Source: Onstottus_B arcticum (GTDB lineage: Bacteria; Acidobacteriota; Blastocatellia; UBA7656). Taken from it: DNA of 64,000 nt. Below are positions 36,151-45,304 of the stretch, piece by piece. Location of the stretch: the NCBI GenBank assembly GCA_038040485.1, contig JBBPIE010000023.1, positions 1 to 64,000 of the forward strand, read 5' to 3'. Within the stretch, counting starts at the first letter, position 1, and each line of letters starts with the position of its first letter. The notes below the pieces were generated by a model, which had not been told where the DNA came from, searched no databases, and saw only the letters and a program-made list of their open reading frames with translations. The translations under genes were made by a program, and so were the position numbers.

Positions 36151-38226
36151 CCGTGAGTTGCGCGCCGGACTGCCACTCTCACCGTCGGGCCTTGGCATCA
36201 GGTACTTGTCATACCAACCAAGGTATCGCGCCAATCGGTCGCGTTGGTAGGTCGGCTTGGTTATCTCGTGGAACTGGCCGGGGTAAATCACGAGCTGCGT
36301 GTCGCGGCCGAGGCTTCGCAACGCCTGGTACATCTGCTCCGAGTTGAGCAACGGCACATTGAAGTCCTTGTCTCCGCAAAGAAACAAGGTCGGCGTGACG
36401 ATCCGGTCGGCGTGAAGAAAGGGAAACGAGACCTTCATCCAGGCGGCCGGGTTCGACCACGGCGTTCCGAGCTCGGCTTCATACTCGCGAATGTATTGGT
36501 CGGTCCCGTAGCCTGCCAGAATGTTTGAGATGCTTGCTCCGCTGCACGCAGCCTTGAACCGCGTGTCCTGCGCAATTGTGTAGTTGGTCAGCATCCCTCC
36601 GTAGCTCCAACCGCCGACGCCGAGCCGCGATGGATCGGCGATACCTTGAGCAACCGCGTAATCAACCGCCGCCAGAACGTCTTGCGCGTCTTTGTTTCCC
36701 CAGTCAGCCCAGATCGCTTTTGAGAACGCCTGGCCGCGGCCGGAGCTTCCGCGCGGATTCGCCGCCACGACCACGTAACCGCGAGCTGCCAGCATCTGCC
36801 ACTCGAAAAAGAATGAGTTGTCGAATTGCGACACCGGCCCGCCGTGTATGCGCAGGATCGTCGGGTAGCGCTTGCCCGATTGGTAGTCGGGCGGCTTTAC
36901 GACGAAGCCGTTGATGGCGGTTCCATCCTTGCTTTTGAAGCTTATCTCTTCGATTGCGCTTAGTTTCAACTTTGCAACCAGCTCGTCGTTCTGGCGCGTG
37001 AGGCGGCGCGGCTCGCGGGCATCGAGCGCAAACACTTCGGCCGGTTCATTCGGAGTACTCGACAAGAAAGCGAGCTTGCCGGTCGGGTTGACGTCGAATG
37101 CGCCGACTACGCGTTGCCCGCCGACTACACGCTCGATTGAACCGCCAGAAGCGGGAACTCGCGCCAGGTGTTCGCTTCGATTGTCTTCGAGCACGAAGTA
37201 GAGCGAAGCTCCATCAGCCGACCAGCTCGGGCGAGTCATGTTTCGGTCGAGCGACGAAGCCAGCAGCCGCGTCTGACCTCCGGCGGCCGGAATCACCGCA
37301 AGCTGATGAACCGCGTAGTAGATCAGCTCAGACGCGCCGCCCTGGATGTAAGCGATGCTCTTTCCGTCCGGGCTCCAGGCCAGGCTGCTTTCCCAATCAG
37401 GATCTGAGTCCGCGCCTTTGAAGGTCGTAAGCTGACGCGCGGCCGCACTGACTTTTGTTTCGATTAAATAGATGTCGTAGTTGTCGCTTCGGTCAGGGTC
37501 GGGCCCGCGCTTGCTGACAAAGGCAATCGTCGAGCCGTCGGGCGACCACGAAGGCTGAAGCTCGTCGTAGTTGCCGGGTGTGAGAGCTTCCGCTTTGCGC
37601 GTCGCAAGGTCGAGCAAATAGAGATGCTGGCGGCGATTGTCGAGGTAGCCGATCTCGTCTTGCTTGAATTGGAAGCGATCGATGACGATCGGTTTTGCGG
37701 TTTTCTTCTCCTTATCTTTGTCCTTCGGATCGGGTGCGTCGGGATCGGGGTCTTTCACGACGAGGGCGAGCCGTTTGCTGTCCGGCGACCAGACGAAGTC
37801 GTTCACGCCGCCTTTTAGTTCCGTGATGCGCTGAGCTTCGCCGCCGGCCCGATTCATCAGCCAGAGCTGATCGATCTCGCCTTCATCACCGCGGCCCGAC
37901 AGGAAAGCGAGGTACTGGCCGTCCGGACTCCAGCGCGGCGTGGTCTCGCTGTCTTTGCTCGAAGTTAGCTGAACGCTTCGCGAGCCGTCCCAACTGGTCA
38001 TCCAGATGTGAGAGTTCCGCTTGTCCTCTTTCATGTCGAGCGTGCGCACGGTGTAAGCAACCCAGTTGCCTTCGGGTGAGACTTGCGGGTCCGAAACGTG
38101 GCGAATCGCGGCGAGATCGTCGAGACTCAGGACTCGTTTCTCCGGCGTTTGGGACAGGGAGCGCGTCGCTGCGAGGGCGGTCAGCAGCAAGCAAATGGTC
38201 AGCAAGGAAGGCAGTCGTTTCATCAT
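36148..38226 (-). CDS. secreted S9 prolyl-oligopeptidase family peptidase
   Basis: A 692-residue exported peptidase that cleaves short peptides, related to dipeptidyl-peptidase and acylaminoacyl-peptidase groups. A signal peptide (1-25, ending TRSLSQ) is followed by a WD40-like propeller at about 40-410, with repeated SPDGxxxAF segments. The alpha/beta-hydrolase domain starts near 430. Its triad is Ser541 in GGWSYGG, Asp621 in GDKDFNVP and His653 in GQFHEI. The HGGP oxyanion segment is at 461-464. Two ATGs in tandem start the gene; GAGG lies 5 nt before the second (38223), which is therefore the better start. An acidic lysine-rich linker sits near 158-178. Confidence 0.93.
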   Translation of the reverse strand: MMKRLPSLLTICLLLTALAATRSLSQTPEKRVLSLDDLAAIRHVSDPQVSPEGNWVAYTVRTLDMKEDKRNSHIWMTSWDGSRSVQLTSSKDSETTPRWSPDGQYLAFLSGRGDEGEIDQLWLMNRAGGEAQRITELKGGVNDFVWSPDSKRLALVVKDPDPDAPDPKDKDKEKKTAKPIVIDRFQFKQDEIGYLDNRRQHLYLLDLATRKAEALTPGNYDELQPSWSPDGSTIAFVSKRGPDPDRSDNYDIYLIETKVSAAARQLTTFKGADSDPDWESSLAWSPDGKSIAYIQGGASELIYYAVHQLAVIPAAGGQTRLLASSLDRNMTRPSWSADGASLYFVLEDNRSEHLARVPASGGSIERVVGGQRVVGAFDVNPTGKLAFLSSTPNEPAEVFALDAREPRRLTRQNDELVAKLKLSAIEEISFKSKDGTAINGFVVKPPDYQSGKRYPTILRIHGGPVSQFDNSFFFEWQMLAARGYVVVAANPRGSSGRGQAFSKAIWADWGNKDAQDVLAAVDYAVAQGIADPSRLGVGGWSYGGMLTNYTIAQDTRFKAACSGASISNILAGYGTDQYIREYEAELGTPWSNPAAWMKVSFPFLHADRIVTPTLFLCGDKDFNVPLLNSEQMYQALRSLGRDTQLVIYPGQFHEITKPTYQRDRLARYLGWYDKYLMPRPDGESGSPARNSR

Positions 38227-38420
38227 AGCCTCACGATAAGGGTTGAGGTTGGTTGGAGGCGGATTCTATCACGCGTCACGCGAGGCCGAACAGCATGGAC
38301 GCCCGATAAGTGACATGAAGGGTCCCGTTAACAGCGGAGGCGCTGCGCCGCAAGGGTTCTGCGAAGAAGTAAGCTTAGAGTGCGGGTCAGATTTTCGCGG
38401 GCAGCGCCTCTGAAAGACTT
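38227..38420. other. intergenic region before hairpin cluster B
   Basis: Part of a 701-bp gap between the S9 peptidase and the respiratory cluster. It contains short imperfect palindromes of GGCGCTGCG/CAGCGCC type near 38339-38408. I see no gene or RNA in this part. Confidence 0.5.
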
Positions 38421-38674
38421 CATACCCACCTCGTGAGAGGTGGGTTCCTGATGCTGTAGGCTACGAGCACCGCCGTGCAGCGTCATACCCACCTCGTGAG
38501 AGGTGGGTTCCTGATGCTGTAGCCTTCGGGCGAACCCTCTTTGATCGGTAGCGTCTCATCGCAGGCTGGAGCATCACCGACCCACCTCTCACGAGGTGGG
38601 TATGCAAACGCGTAGGCGGAAGTGCTCTTCTGTAGGCTGAAGCATCACCCACCCACCTCTCACGAGGTGGGTAT
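38421..38674. repeat. hairpin element cluster B, two direct plus two inverted copies
   Basis: Four copies of a 42-45-bp element stand at about 38421-38465, 38483-38524, 38563-38604 and 38633-38674. The stem is ACCCACCTC-GAGGTGGGT with a tail ending in TGTAGGCT; the last two are inverted. The two-plus-two plan is the same as at 31124-31378, although stem sequences differ. The cluster lies just before the respiratory operon promoter. Confidence 0.9.
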
Positions 38675-38713
38675 GCGCGAAAAGATGACGCGCACCCATA
38701 CGCTTACGGCGCG

Positions 38714-38743
38714 TTGACAAAGCGATCAGCCACATGTTAAATA
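38714..38743 (+). promoter_or_regulatory. sigma70 promoter upstream of bc-oxidase operon
   Basis: TTGACA at 38714-38719, a 17-bp spacer and TTAAAT at 38737-38742 (or TAAATA one base later). The -35 box is perfect. It lies about 185 bp before the Rieske start and 40 bp after hairpin cluster B. It is the only convincing promoter I found upstream of the cluster. Confidence 0.55.
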
Positions 38744-38927
38744 CGAGGCACTTCATAATAACGCAGCAAACAAGCAGGCTCATTGCAAAGCAGGTCTCGG
38801 GTGAAAATGGGAAACGTGCAACACAATTCATACAGTATAAGTCGACGAGGCGCCGCCCGCGCTTCAGGTCATGGACCTTGTAATAATCGTCTTCCTTTTG
38901 ACAGACGCGATCGTGGAGACCTCCCGC

Positions 38928-39608
38928 ATGGACATCGTTCAGGATTCGAACCAGAAGGTTGAGAGCGAGGAGAAGCCGAAAGAGGCTCCGGCGGCGGAGC
39001 CAAAGCCGAAATCACCATCCGTTCAGAAGGCGTCAGTATCCGCAGACAAACCAGCAGTGTCGGCAAAAACCGCCGTGGGCAGTTCGGCTGGGGCCAAGAC
39101 CAAAACGGTCGCAAGCGCCGAGCCTGATCCCGTCAACACGATGCGCCGCCGTATCGTCTGGGCAGCGGTCGGCGCATTTCTCGCCACCAATTTCCTGATG
39201 TTTCTTCGCTTCTTCCTCCCGCGCACGATTTTCGAACCCAGCACAGTCTTTCGAGTCGGCTACCCCGGCGACTTCGGGTTTGGGGTCGATACAAAATTCC
39301 AGCAGCAGTATCGCATCTGGGTTGTGCGCAACGCCGAACGACTGTTTGTGATCTTCGCTAAATGCACTCACCTGGGATGCACCCCGGACTGGAAGCCGGG
39401 CGAGAACAAGTTCAAATGTCCCTGCCACGGAAGCGGCTACGACAGCGAAGGAATAAACTTCGAAGGTCCGGCGCCTCGTCCGATGGACCGCGCGAAAGTC
39501 GAGCTGGATCCGACAGGACAAATAGTTGTCGACACCAGCAAGCTCTACGAGTGGCCGAAGGGCGACAAGGGACACTTCGATGATCCCGGCGCGTTCCTGT
39601 CTGTGTAA
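38928..39608 (+). CDS. Rieske iron-sulfur protein of a bc-type complex
   Basis: A 226-residue [2Fe-2S] subunit that takes electrons from quinol at the Qo site. A basic, proline- and alanine-rich N-terminal stretch of about 70 residues is unusual. One membrane anchor follows (77-98). The cluster-binding loops are C146-T-H148-LG-C151 and C164-P-C166-H167-GSG, with C151 and C166 forming the family disulfide. The start at 38928 is preferred over an upstream frame that opens at 38871 because GGAG precedes it and the product begins cleanly. First gene of the respiratory operon. Confidence 0.94.
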   Translation: MDIVQDSNQKVESEEKPKEAPAAEPKPKSPSVQKASVSADKPAVSAKTAVGSSAGAKTKTVASAEPDPVNTMRRRIVWAAVGAFLATNFLMFLRFFLPRTIFEPSTVFRVGYPGDFGFGVDTKFQQQYRIWVVRNAERLFVIFAKCTHLGCTPDWKPGENKFKCPCHGSGYDSEGINFEGPAPRPMDRAKVELDPTGQIVVDTSKLYEWPKGDKGHFDDPGAFLSV

Positions 39609-39667
39609 GAGCATGTCGCAAACAGTCTCCTTCTGTTTTTCTGTGACAACCTGATTTCGGAGCTTCG

Positions 39668-40639
39668 ATGGAACCTGACAAGCCTGATACCCCAATAGTG
39701 ACAAGCAGCGCGGGCGTGGCCGTCACCGACGAGGCCCCGCCCAGCTTCAAAGACAACGTCCGGGAAGAAATGGACCTGCTCAAAAAGAAGGTCCAGAAGG
39801 ACGCGGTTCTTGAAGAGGTCGAGGGTCTCAAGGACCCGACGCGCACTCAAATCTACAAGTCGATGTTTCGGGTCAAGCACGAGCCGACGCCGCGGTCTCG
39901 TTCGCTGGGCGTGCTGACCAATGTCTTTCTGCATCTTCACCCAGCGAAGATCAATCGCGACGCCGTGCGTTTTAGCTACACGTGGGGAATGGGCGGAATC
40001 ACGTTCTACCTGTTCATCGTTCTGACGTTCACCGGGATTCTGTTGATGTTCTACTACCACCCGTCGAAAGGGCAGGCGTTCCAGGACATCATCTACCTCG
40101 AGAACGACGTACCGTTTGGGAAGCTGCTTCGCAATATGCACCGTTGGGGCGCCCACTTGATGGTCATCACGACGTGGCTGCACATGCTGCGAGTGGTGAT
40201 GACCGGTTCGTACAAGACGCCGCGCGAGTTCAACTGGTCGGTAGGGGTGGTCCTGCTTGTGCTGACTTTGCTGTTGAGCTTCACGGGATACTTGTTGCCT
40301 GACGATCAGTTGGGGTTCTGGGCAGTGACGGTAGGGACGAACATGGCGCGCGCGACGCCGGGGCTTGGACACGAAGGGCCGTTTGGTCCGCAGATGGGAA
40401 TGACGGCTTACAACGACGTGCGCTTCGCGCTGCTGGGCGGCTCGATCGTTGACGCGAACGCGCTGCTTCGAAGCTACATCTGGCACTGCATAGCGATACC
40501 TGTGATCGTGAGCGTGCTGCTTGCGGTGCACTTCTGGCGCGTGCGAAAAGACGGTGGGATATCGGGCCCGGCGCCGGTTCAGCTCGAGTCCGAGATGCGA
40601 GCGGCCGGAGCGCGAGCGGTTAAGCAGCAAGTGAAGTGA
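39668..40639 (+). CDS. cytochrome b, N-terminal (b6-type) half
   Basis: A 323-residue dihaem membrane subunit of the quinol:cytochrome c reductase. About 85 residues at the N-terminus precede the first amphipathic helix (SLGVLTNVFLHLHP). The haem ligands are H158 and H172 on helix B (13 residues apart) and H273 and H288 on helix D (14 residues apart). The 14-residue spacing is that of cytochrome b6 rather than of bc1. The conserved LPDDQLGFWAVTVG segment marks the quinol side. GGAG precedes the ATG. The C-terminal half is a separate gene downstream, so the complex is split as in b6f. Confidence 0.94.
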   Translation: MEPDKPDTPIVTSSAGVAVTDEAPPSFKDNVREEMDLLKKKVQKDAVLEEVEGLKDPTRTQIYKSMFRVKHEPTPRSRSLGVLTNVFLHLHPAKINRDAVRFSYTWGMGGITFYLFIVLTFTGILLMFYYHPSKGQAFQDIIYLENDVPFGKLLRNMHRWGAHLMVITTWLHMLRVVMTGSYKTPREFNWSVGVVLLVLTLLLSFTGYLLPDDQLGFWAVTVGTNMARATPGLGHEGPFGPQMGMTAYNDVRFALLGGSIVDANALLRSYIWHCIAIPVIVSVLLAVHFWRVRKDGGISGPAPVQLESEMRAAGARAVKQQVK

Positions 40640-40729
40640 TTTTGGATTTTAGATTTTGGATTTTGGATTCTTGCGCACGAAAACGCGCTCCTTTCCTCAA
40701 TCCCAAATCCAAAATCTAAAATCCAAAAT
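40638..40729. repeat. inverted heptad array 1, respiratory operon
   Basis: Left arm 40638-40669 is made of 7-bp units GATTTTG/GATTTTA, and right arm 40699-40729 is its near-perfect reverse complement. The hairpin starts at the stop codon of the cytochrome b N-half gene and ends 9 bp before the start of the C-half gene. Confidence 0.92.
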
Positions 40730-40738
40730 GGAGATGCC

Positions 40739-41674
40739 ATGGATTGGAGTCAACTTTGGACGATCGTCTCGGCGCCTGACAACGTGCCCATCGTAGCGAT
40801 GCTTTTTCTTGTGCCGTTCTTTCTGTGGATGGGCTTTAAGCAGGCGAAGGCAAACGACCGGCTGATCGAAGAGCTTGAAGCCGATCCTAAACTCGCCAAG
40901 ACGCATCATCGCAAGACGTGGCCGTGGAAGCCTCACTGGGCGCGCGAGCTTCACGTGTGGCCTTACCTGCTGCGGATCGAGTTCTTGGCCGTCATCATCG
41001 TGACGGTGTTGTTGTTTGTCTGGTCGATCACGCTCAACGCGCCGCTGGAGGAGCCTGCGAATCCGAACCTGACGATGAACCCTTCGAAAGCGCCGTGGTA
41101 CTTCCTGGGACTTCAGGAAATGCTTGTCTACTTCGATCCGTGGATTGCCGGCGTGGTTATGCCGAGCTTGATGCTGGTCGGATTGATGGTGTTTCCTTAT
41201 GTCGATTCGAACCCGCTGGGCGCGGGGTACTACTCGTGGAAGCAGCGCAGGATCGCGGTCGGATCATTCATGGTCGGATTCATGATGTGGATTGCGTTGA
41301 TCTTCATCGGGACGTTTATCAGAGGTCCGGGCTGGGTGTGGTTCTGGCCGGGTCAAACGTGGGACCACAACGTTCAGCTGTACGAGATAAACCGCGATTT
41401 GCCGGATATCTTTGGGATAACCGGTCAGCCGTGGAAGGGCTTGTTCGGGCTGATCGTTGTTGGACTGTTCTACATTGTCGCCGGATTGCTGATTCACTTG
41501 CTGATCACCTGGACGAAGTTCGACAAGAAGATCTTCCAGCGGACGTCGCTGCTTCAGTACGCGGTCTTTCAATTCTTCGCGATAACGATTCTTGTGAGCG
41601 TGCCGGTGAAGCTGCTGCTAAGGCTGGGATTCCGGATCAAGTACGTGATGGTAACACCGTGGTTCAACATATGA
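40739..41674 (+). CDS. cytochrome b, C-terminal (subunit IV-like) half
   Basis: A 311-residue membrane protein that completes cytochrome b. Helices lie near 17-34, 75-97, 128-150, 178-197, 240-260 and 270-290. The PEWY motif of the Qo site is replaced by APWY in KAPWYFLGLQEML, so the Glu that takes a proton from quinol in bc1 is not at its usual place. APWY-like variants are known in other low-potential or Gram-positive types. An N-terminal helix and an extra C-terminal pair go beyond the three helices of subunit IV. GGAG is close to the ATG. Cotranscribed with the preceding half. Confidence 0.92.
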   Translation: MDWSQLWTIVSAPDNVPIVAMLFLVPFFLWMGFKQAKANDRLIEELEADPKLAKTHHRKTWPWKPHWARELHVWPYLLRIEFLAVIIVTVLLFVWSITLNAPLEEPANPNLTMNPSKAPWYFLGLQEMLVYFDPWIAGVVMPSLMLVGLMVFPYVDSNPLGAGYYSWKQRRIAVGSFMVGFMMWIALIFIGTFIRGPGWVWFWPGQTWDHNVQLYEINRDLPDIFGITGQPWKGLFGLIVVGLFYIVAGLLIHLLITWTKFDKKIFQRTSLLQYAVFQFFAITILVSVPVKLLLRLGFRIKYVMVTPWFNI

Positions 41675-41756
41675 GATTGCGGATTTCGGATTGCGGATTT
41701 CGGATTTCACGAGGTTATTCCAATTCCGCAATCGCCAATCCGCAATCCGCAATCGG
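41673..41756. repeat. inverted heptad array 2, respiratory operon
   Basis: Units GATTGCG and GATTTCG alternate in the left arm (41673-41706). The right arm (41720-41756) is built of complementary CCGCAAT/CCAAT units. It lies between cytochrome b C-half and the multihaem cytochrome c gene, 13 bp before the next ATG. Confidence 0.9.
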
Positions 41757-41769
41757 TTTGGGGAGCTAG

Positions 41770-44700
41770 ATGGCAGAGAATACTCAGAGCGAGCAGTTGG
41801 AGAAGAGGGCAGCGGACGCGCCGGAGCCGGACCCGATCGCAGAAAGCTCGATGAGCGGACTGTTGCTGGTATTTTCGCTCTTGCTGGTCGTCACGATGGT
41901 GTGGGCGCTGTGGGACGAAGTCCTGGGCCAGCGGCCCTGGAAGGGCTATCAAAAGGAGTTCGTGTCCCGTTACTCCGACTATCTGGAAAGGGCGAAGAAG
42001 CGGCAGGGTGATTCGGAAAAGGAAATCAAGAGCTCGCCCGAATATCAGGAGCTTGAGGAATCTCTCAAGGAAGCCATCGCGGATGCCAACGAGAAGACCA
42101 ACCCTATCGACGCTCGAGTCAAGAAGATCGACGCCAAGATCAATGCAGTAACGCCGCCCTTCCAGGACGTGCGCTCGTGGATTGTGGCGAAGACCTATGA
42201 AATTGAAGTGACCGAGAGCGCGTCGAAGAAGAAGAGCCTTCATCAGGATATCGAGGCGAAGAAACAGGAGCAGATCAAGTTCAAGATGCCGAACGACGAA
42301 GGCGTCGAAGAAGAACAAGCACTCACCTTTCCGGATCTCGAGAATCTCTACAACAGCTTGAGGGATGAAAAGGCTCGGCTACTGGCCGAGCGCGTACAGA
42401 TCACCCAACCTCGTGACGCTGCTCAGAAGAAACTCGACGAGTACATGCAAAACGAGCTTCGCGGGTCGTTGACCGCCCAGCAGATTGCGGGCCTGGAACA
42501 GAAGGTCCAGGACTTCACCTTCGATATCAAACAGATCAACGCCGGCGGCGGAGTCGTGATTGACCGCTGCGAGTCGTGCCACCTTGGCGTGCGCGAGCCG
42601 ATCAATATCACGCAGCGCGATATGAAGTTGCCGGGTGAGAAGCCGGACGAAGCCGCAGCGGCTTTTGTTTCGCACCCGAACAAAGAGCTGTTCAAGAATC
42701 ATGATCCCGAGCGCTTCGGGTGCTCGACATGCCACGGCGGCAACGGGCGGGGCACGACTTCGGTTGAAAAAGGTCACGGGCGCTACAAGCACTGGCTCTG
42801 GCCGCTGTACTACAAGGAGAACGTGCAGGCCGGCTGCAACCAGTGTCACGGCAAGGACCGTGTGCTGGCTGGCGCGGATGTGTTGAACCGTGGCAAGAAC
42901 CTGTTCGCGAATCGCGGCTGTGTCGGCTGTCACCGCTACGAGGGGTTCGACCGCGAAACTGACTCGCTAAGCAATGCGCGACAGAGCATCAAGACGCTGG
43001 AGATCGAACGGCAGGATCGACTGCGCGAAATCGCAAAGACCAGTGCCGACGCAGACATCGCCGAATCGGACGACGAAGCTCAGCGCTTGCGCAAGCGAGG
43101 CGAGGCATTGCGTCAGATGATCTCTCAGCTCGACGCGCGCATATCCGAGTTCGACACCCAATCGAAGTACTTGATGAAAGATCAAAAGAAAGTGGGCCCG
43201 AACCTTAAGGAGATTCGCGCCAAGCTTCGCAAGGAATGGCTGCCCGTCTGGTTGTCTGATCCACAGGCTTTCAGACCGGGTACCAAGATGCCGACCTTCC
43301 GGCTGGTCGACGACGAAGTAAAAGCGCTCTCGGCATTTCTATGGCAGTCGGCGCTTGATGTGAAGTTGCCTGCCCAACCGCAAGGCGACGCCGGCCACGG
43401 CAAGGAGCTGTTCAAGTCGTTGGGTTGCATGGGTTGTCATTCGATCAACGGCGGCGCGATCGATATGCGGAATCAGCCGATCGGCGGAGACTTTGCCGCG
43501 AACCTGTCCCGAGTTGGCGAGAAAGCAAGCTACGACTACATCGTTCGCTGGGTGCACAACCCCAGGCAACGGCTTGCGCCGTACTCGCCAAGCCAGAAGC
43601 GCGACTTGACTCCGGCCGATTACAAAAAGAAAGGGCTGGCGTTTGTGTTCGACGACGAACACTCGAAGAGCCCGGTCGATGGCCGCGAGCTTCAGATTCA
43701 GAACATGACTGTGATGCCGAACTTCCGTTTGTCGGAAGAAGACGCACGAGACATCGCTTCGTTCCTGATGTCGCAGAAGCGAGCCGGCGTTCAGTATCCC
43801 GATGCCTCGTACCTCGATGACGTGTCGCTGATAAAGAAGGGCGAGCAGCTTGCGAAGCGCTACGGTTGCGCGGGCTGTCACGAGATCAAGGGGCTCGAGG
43901 ACGAGCAACGGATCGGCACCGAGTTGACCGTTGAAGGCAGCAAACCGATCGAGCGGCTCGACTTTGCGCTGCTTCAGGAGCCGGCGATGAAAGGGCACGA
44001 CCCGATCACCGGCGAAAAGATAGAACGCAAAGGCCGCGAGTCCTGGTACGACCACAAGGGCTTTTTTGAAAACAAGCTTCGCAGCCCGGGGATTTACGAT
44101 CGCGGCAAGGAGAGAACACCGGAAGAACGATTGCGGATGCCGAACATCTTCCTGCCCGACCCCGACGTGACGGCGCTATCGACGTTCCTGTTGGGAAGCG
44201 TCGAGACCAGTCTTCCGGAAGCGATGCGCTATAACCCTTCGGGCCAGAAGAAGTCTGTGCAAGACGGATGGTGGGTCGCTCAAAAATATAACTGCGCGGG
44301 CTGTCACAACGTGTTGATCGGGCAGGACTCGATTCTGATGGGTTTGGACATGTATCAGAGCGCGGACGGCAAGGAGCAGTTGCCGCCGCGGCTGACGAGC
44401 GAGGGCGCGCGAGTGAATCCCGACTGGCTGCTGCGATTCTTGAAGGACCCGTCGCTTGCGACTCCGGCGGAGCGCACGGCGCTTGAACAAGGGCTGAAGG
44501 CTCACGCAGCGCCCGGGGCACCGGCTGGCGGGGATGACTGGCAGCCGAGTTTTCAGCTTCCTGCTCAGACGGGCGTGAATCGGAACGGAGTGCGGAAGTA
44601 CTTGAAGGCGCGAATGCCGACCTTCAATTTCTCGCCGAACGAGCTGCAAGCGCTGGTGAATTTTTTCATGGGAGCTTCCGCGCAGCAGCAGCCTTACATC

Positions 44701-45186
44701 GCGGAAAGACTTGACCCGCTTGCGACCGACGAGCAAGGACTCGCGCGGGCGTTGTTCACATCGAACGCCGCGCCCTGCTTGAAGTGTCATATGACGGGCG
44801 ATCCCGCGCACGACGCGAAGGCGACGGCGCCAAACTTCCTGCTCGCGCCCGAGCGGTTGAAGCCGGCCTGGACGCGGCGTTGGCTGCTGGACCCGGCTCT
44901 GATCTCGCCAGGCACTTCGATGCCTTCAGAGCTTTTCAAGCGCGACGCGAATCACGACCGCTGGGTCTTCAGCGGGCCGACTCCGCCTGCGTTCCAAACT
45001 TATGAGAAGGACCACGTGGACTTGCTGGTTCGCTACATGTTTCAGATTACCGCCGACGAGCAAAAACGGTTAGGAGTGGGCGGCTCGTCGCCTGCGCCGA
45101 CGGTGGGGGCTCCGGCTAAGGCTACGGCGAAGAACGCGCGGTCAAGGAGCGGGCGAGCCTCGATCGGTGCCGGACGCGCGCCTTAG
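41770..45186 (+). CDS. eight-haem cytochrome c of the bc complex, 1138 residues
   Basis: A giant membrane-anchored cytochrome c that probably carries electrons from the Rieske/cytochrome b part to the oxidase. One helix (about 30-50) is followed by a coiled-coil-rich periplasmic region. Eight CxxCH haem sites start at residues 267, 318, 356, 384, 553, 700, 842 and 1003. A second coiled coil (about 400-470) separates the fourth and fifth. Met candidates for sixth ligands are the repeated MPxF/MPTF segments after each C-terminal domain (KMPTFRL, RMPTFNF, SMPSELF). It is far longer than bc1 or b6f cytochromes. GGGGAG lies 7 nt before the ATG. The C-terminal 30 residues are basic and disordered. 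Confidence 0.93.
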   Translation: MAENTQSEQLEKRAADAPEPDPIAESSMSGLLLVFSLLLVVTMVWALWDEVLGQRPWKGYQKEFVSRYSDYLERAKKRQGDSEKEIKSSPEYQELEESLKEAIADANEKTNPIDARVKKIDAKINAVTPPFQDVRSWIVAKTYEIEVTESASKKKSLHQDIEAKKQEQIKFKMPNDEGVEEEQALTFPDLENLYNSLRDEKARLLAERVQITQPRDAAQKKLDEYMQNELRGSLTAQQIAGLEQKVQDFTFDIKQINAGGGVVIDRCESCHLGVREPINITQRDMKLPGEKPDEAAAAFVSHPNKELFKNHDPERFGCSTCHGGNGRGTTSVEKGHGRYKHWLWPLYYKENVQAGCNQCHGKDRVLAGADVLNRGKNLFANRGCVGCHRYEGFDRETDSLSNARQSIKTLEIERQDRLREIAKTSADADIAESDDEAQRLRKRGEALRQMISQLDARISEFDTQSKYLMKDQKKVGPNLKEIRAKLRKEWLPVWLSDPQAFRPGTKMPTFRLVDDEVKALSAFLWQSALDVKLPAQPQGDAGHGKELFKSLGCMGCHSINGGAIDMRNQPIGGDFAANLSRVGEKASYDYIVRWVHNPRQRLAPYSPSQKRDLTPADYKKKGLAFVFDDEHSKSPVDGRELQIQNMTVMPNFRLSEEDARDIASFLMSQKRAGVQYPDASYLDDVSLIKKGEQLAKRYGCAGCHEIKGLEDEQRIGTELTVEGSKPIERLDFALLQEPAMKGHDPITGEKIERKGRESWYDHKGFFENKLRSPGIYDRGKERTPEERLRMPNIFLPDPDVTALSTFLLGSVETSLPEAMRYNPSGQKKSVQDGWWVAQKYNCAGCHNVLIGQDSILMGLDMYQSADGKEQLPPRLTSEGARVNPDWLLRFLKDPSLATPAERTALEQGLKAHAAPGAPAGGDDWQPSFQLPAQTGVNRNGVRKYLKARMPTFNFSPNELQALVNFFMGASAQQQPYIAERLDPLATDEQGLARALFTSNAAPCLKCHMTGDPAHDAKATAPNFLLAPERLKPAWTRRWLLDPALISPGTSMPSELFKRDANHDRWVFSGPTPPAFQTYEKDHVDLLVRYMFQITADEQKRLGVGGSSPAPTVGAPAKATAKNARSRSGRASIGAGRAP

Positions 45187-45304
45187 CTGGCCTTTCATGA
45201 CTCGGGCCGCAGCGGGATTGGCGCGCAAGCAGCATTGATGTCAGAATCATACGTTTCAACTAACTAGATTGGTCCTGGCTGAAGCAGGATACGGAGACAA
45301 AGCC

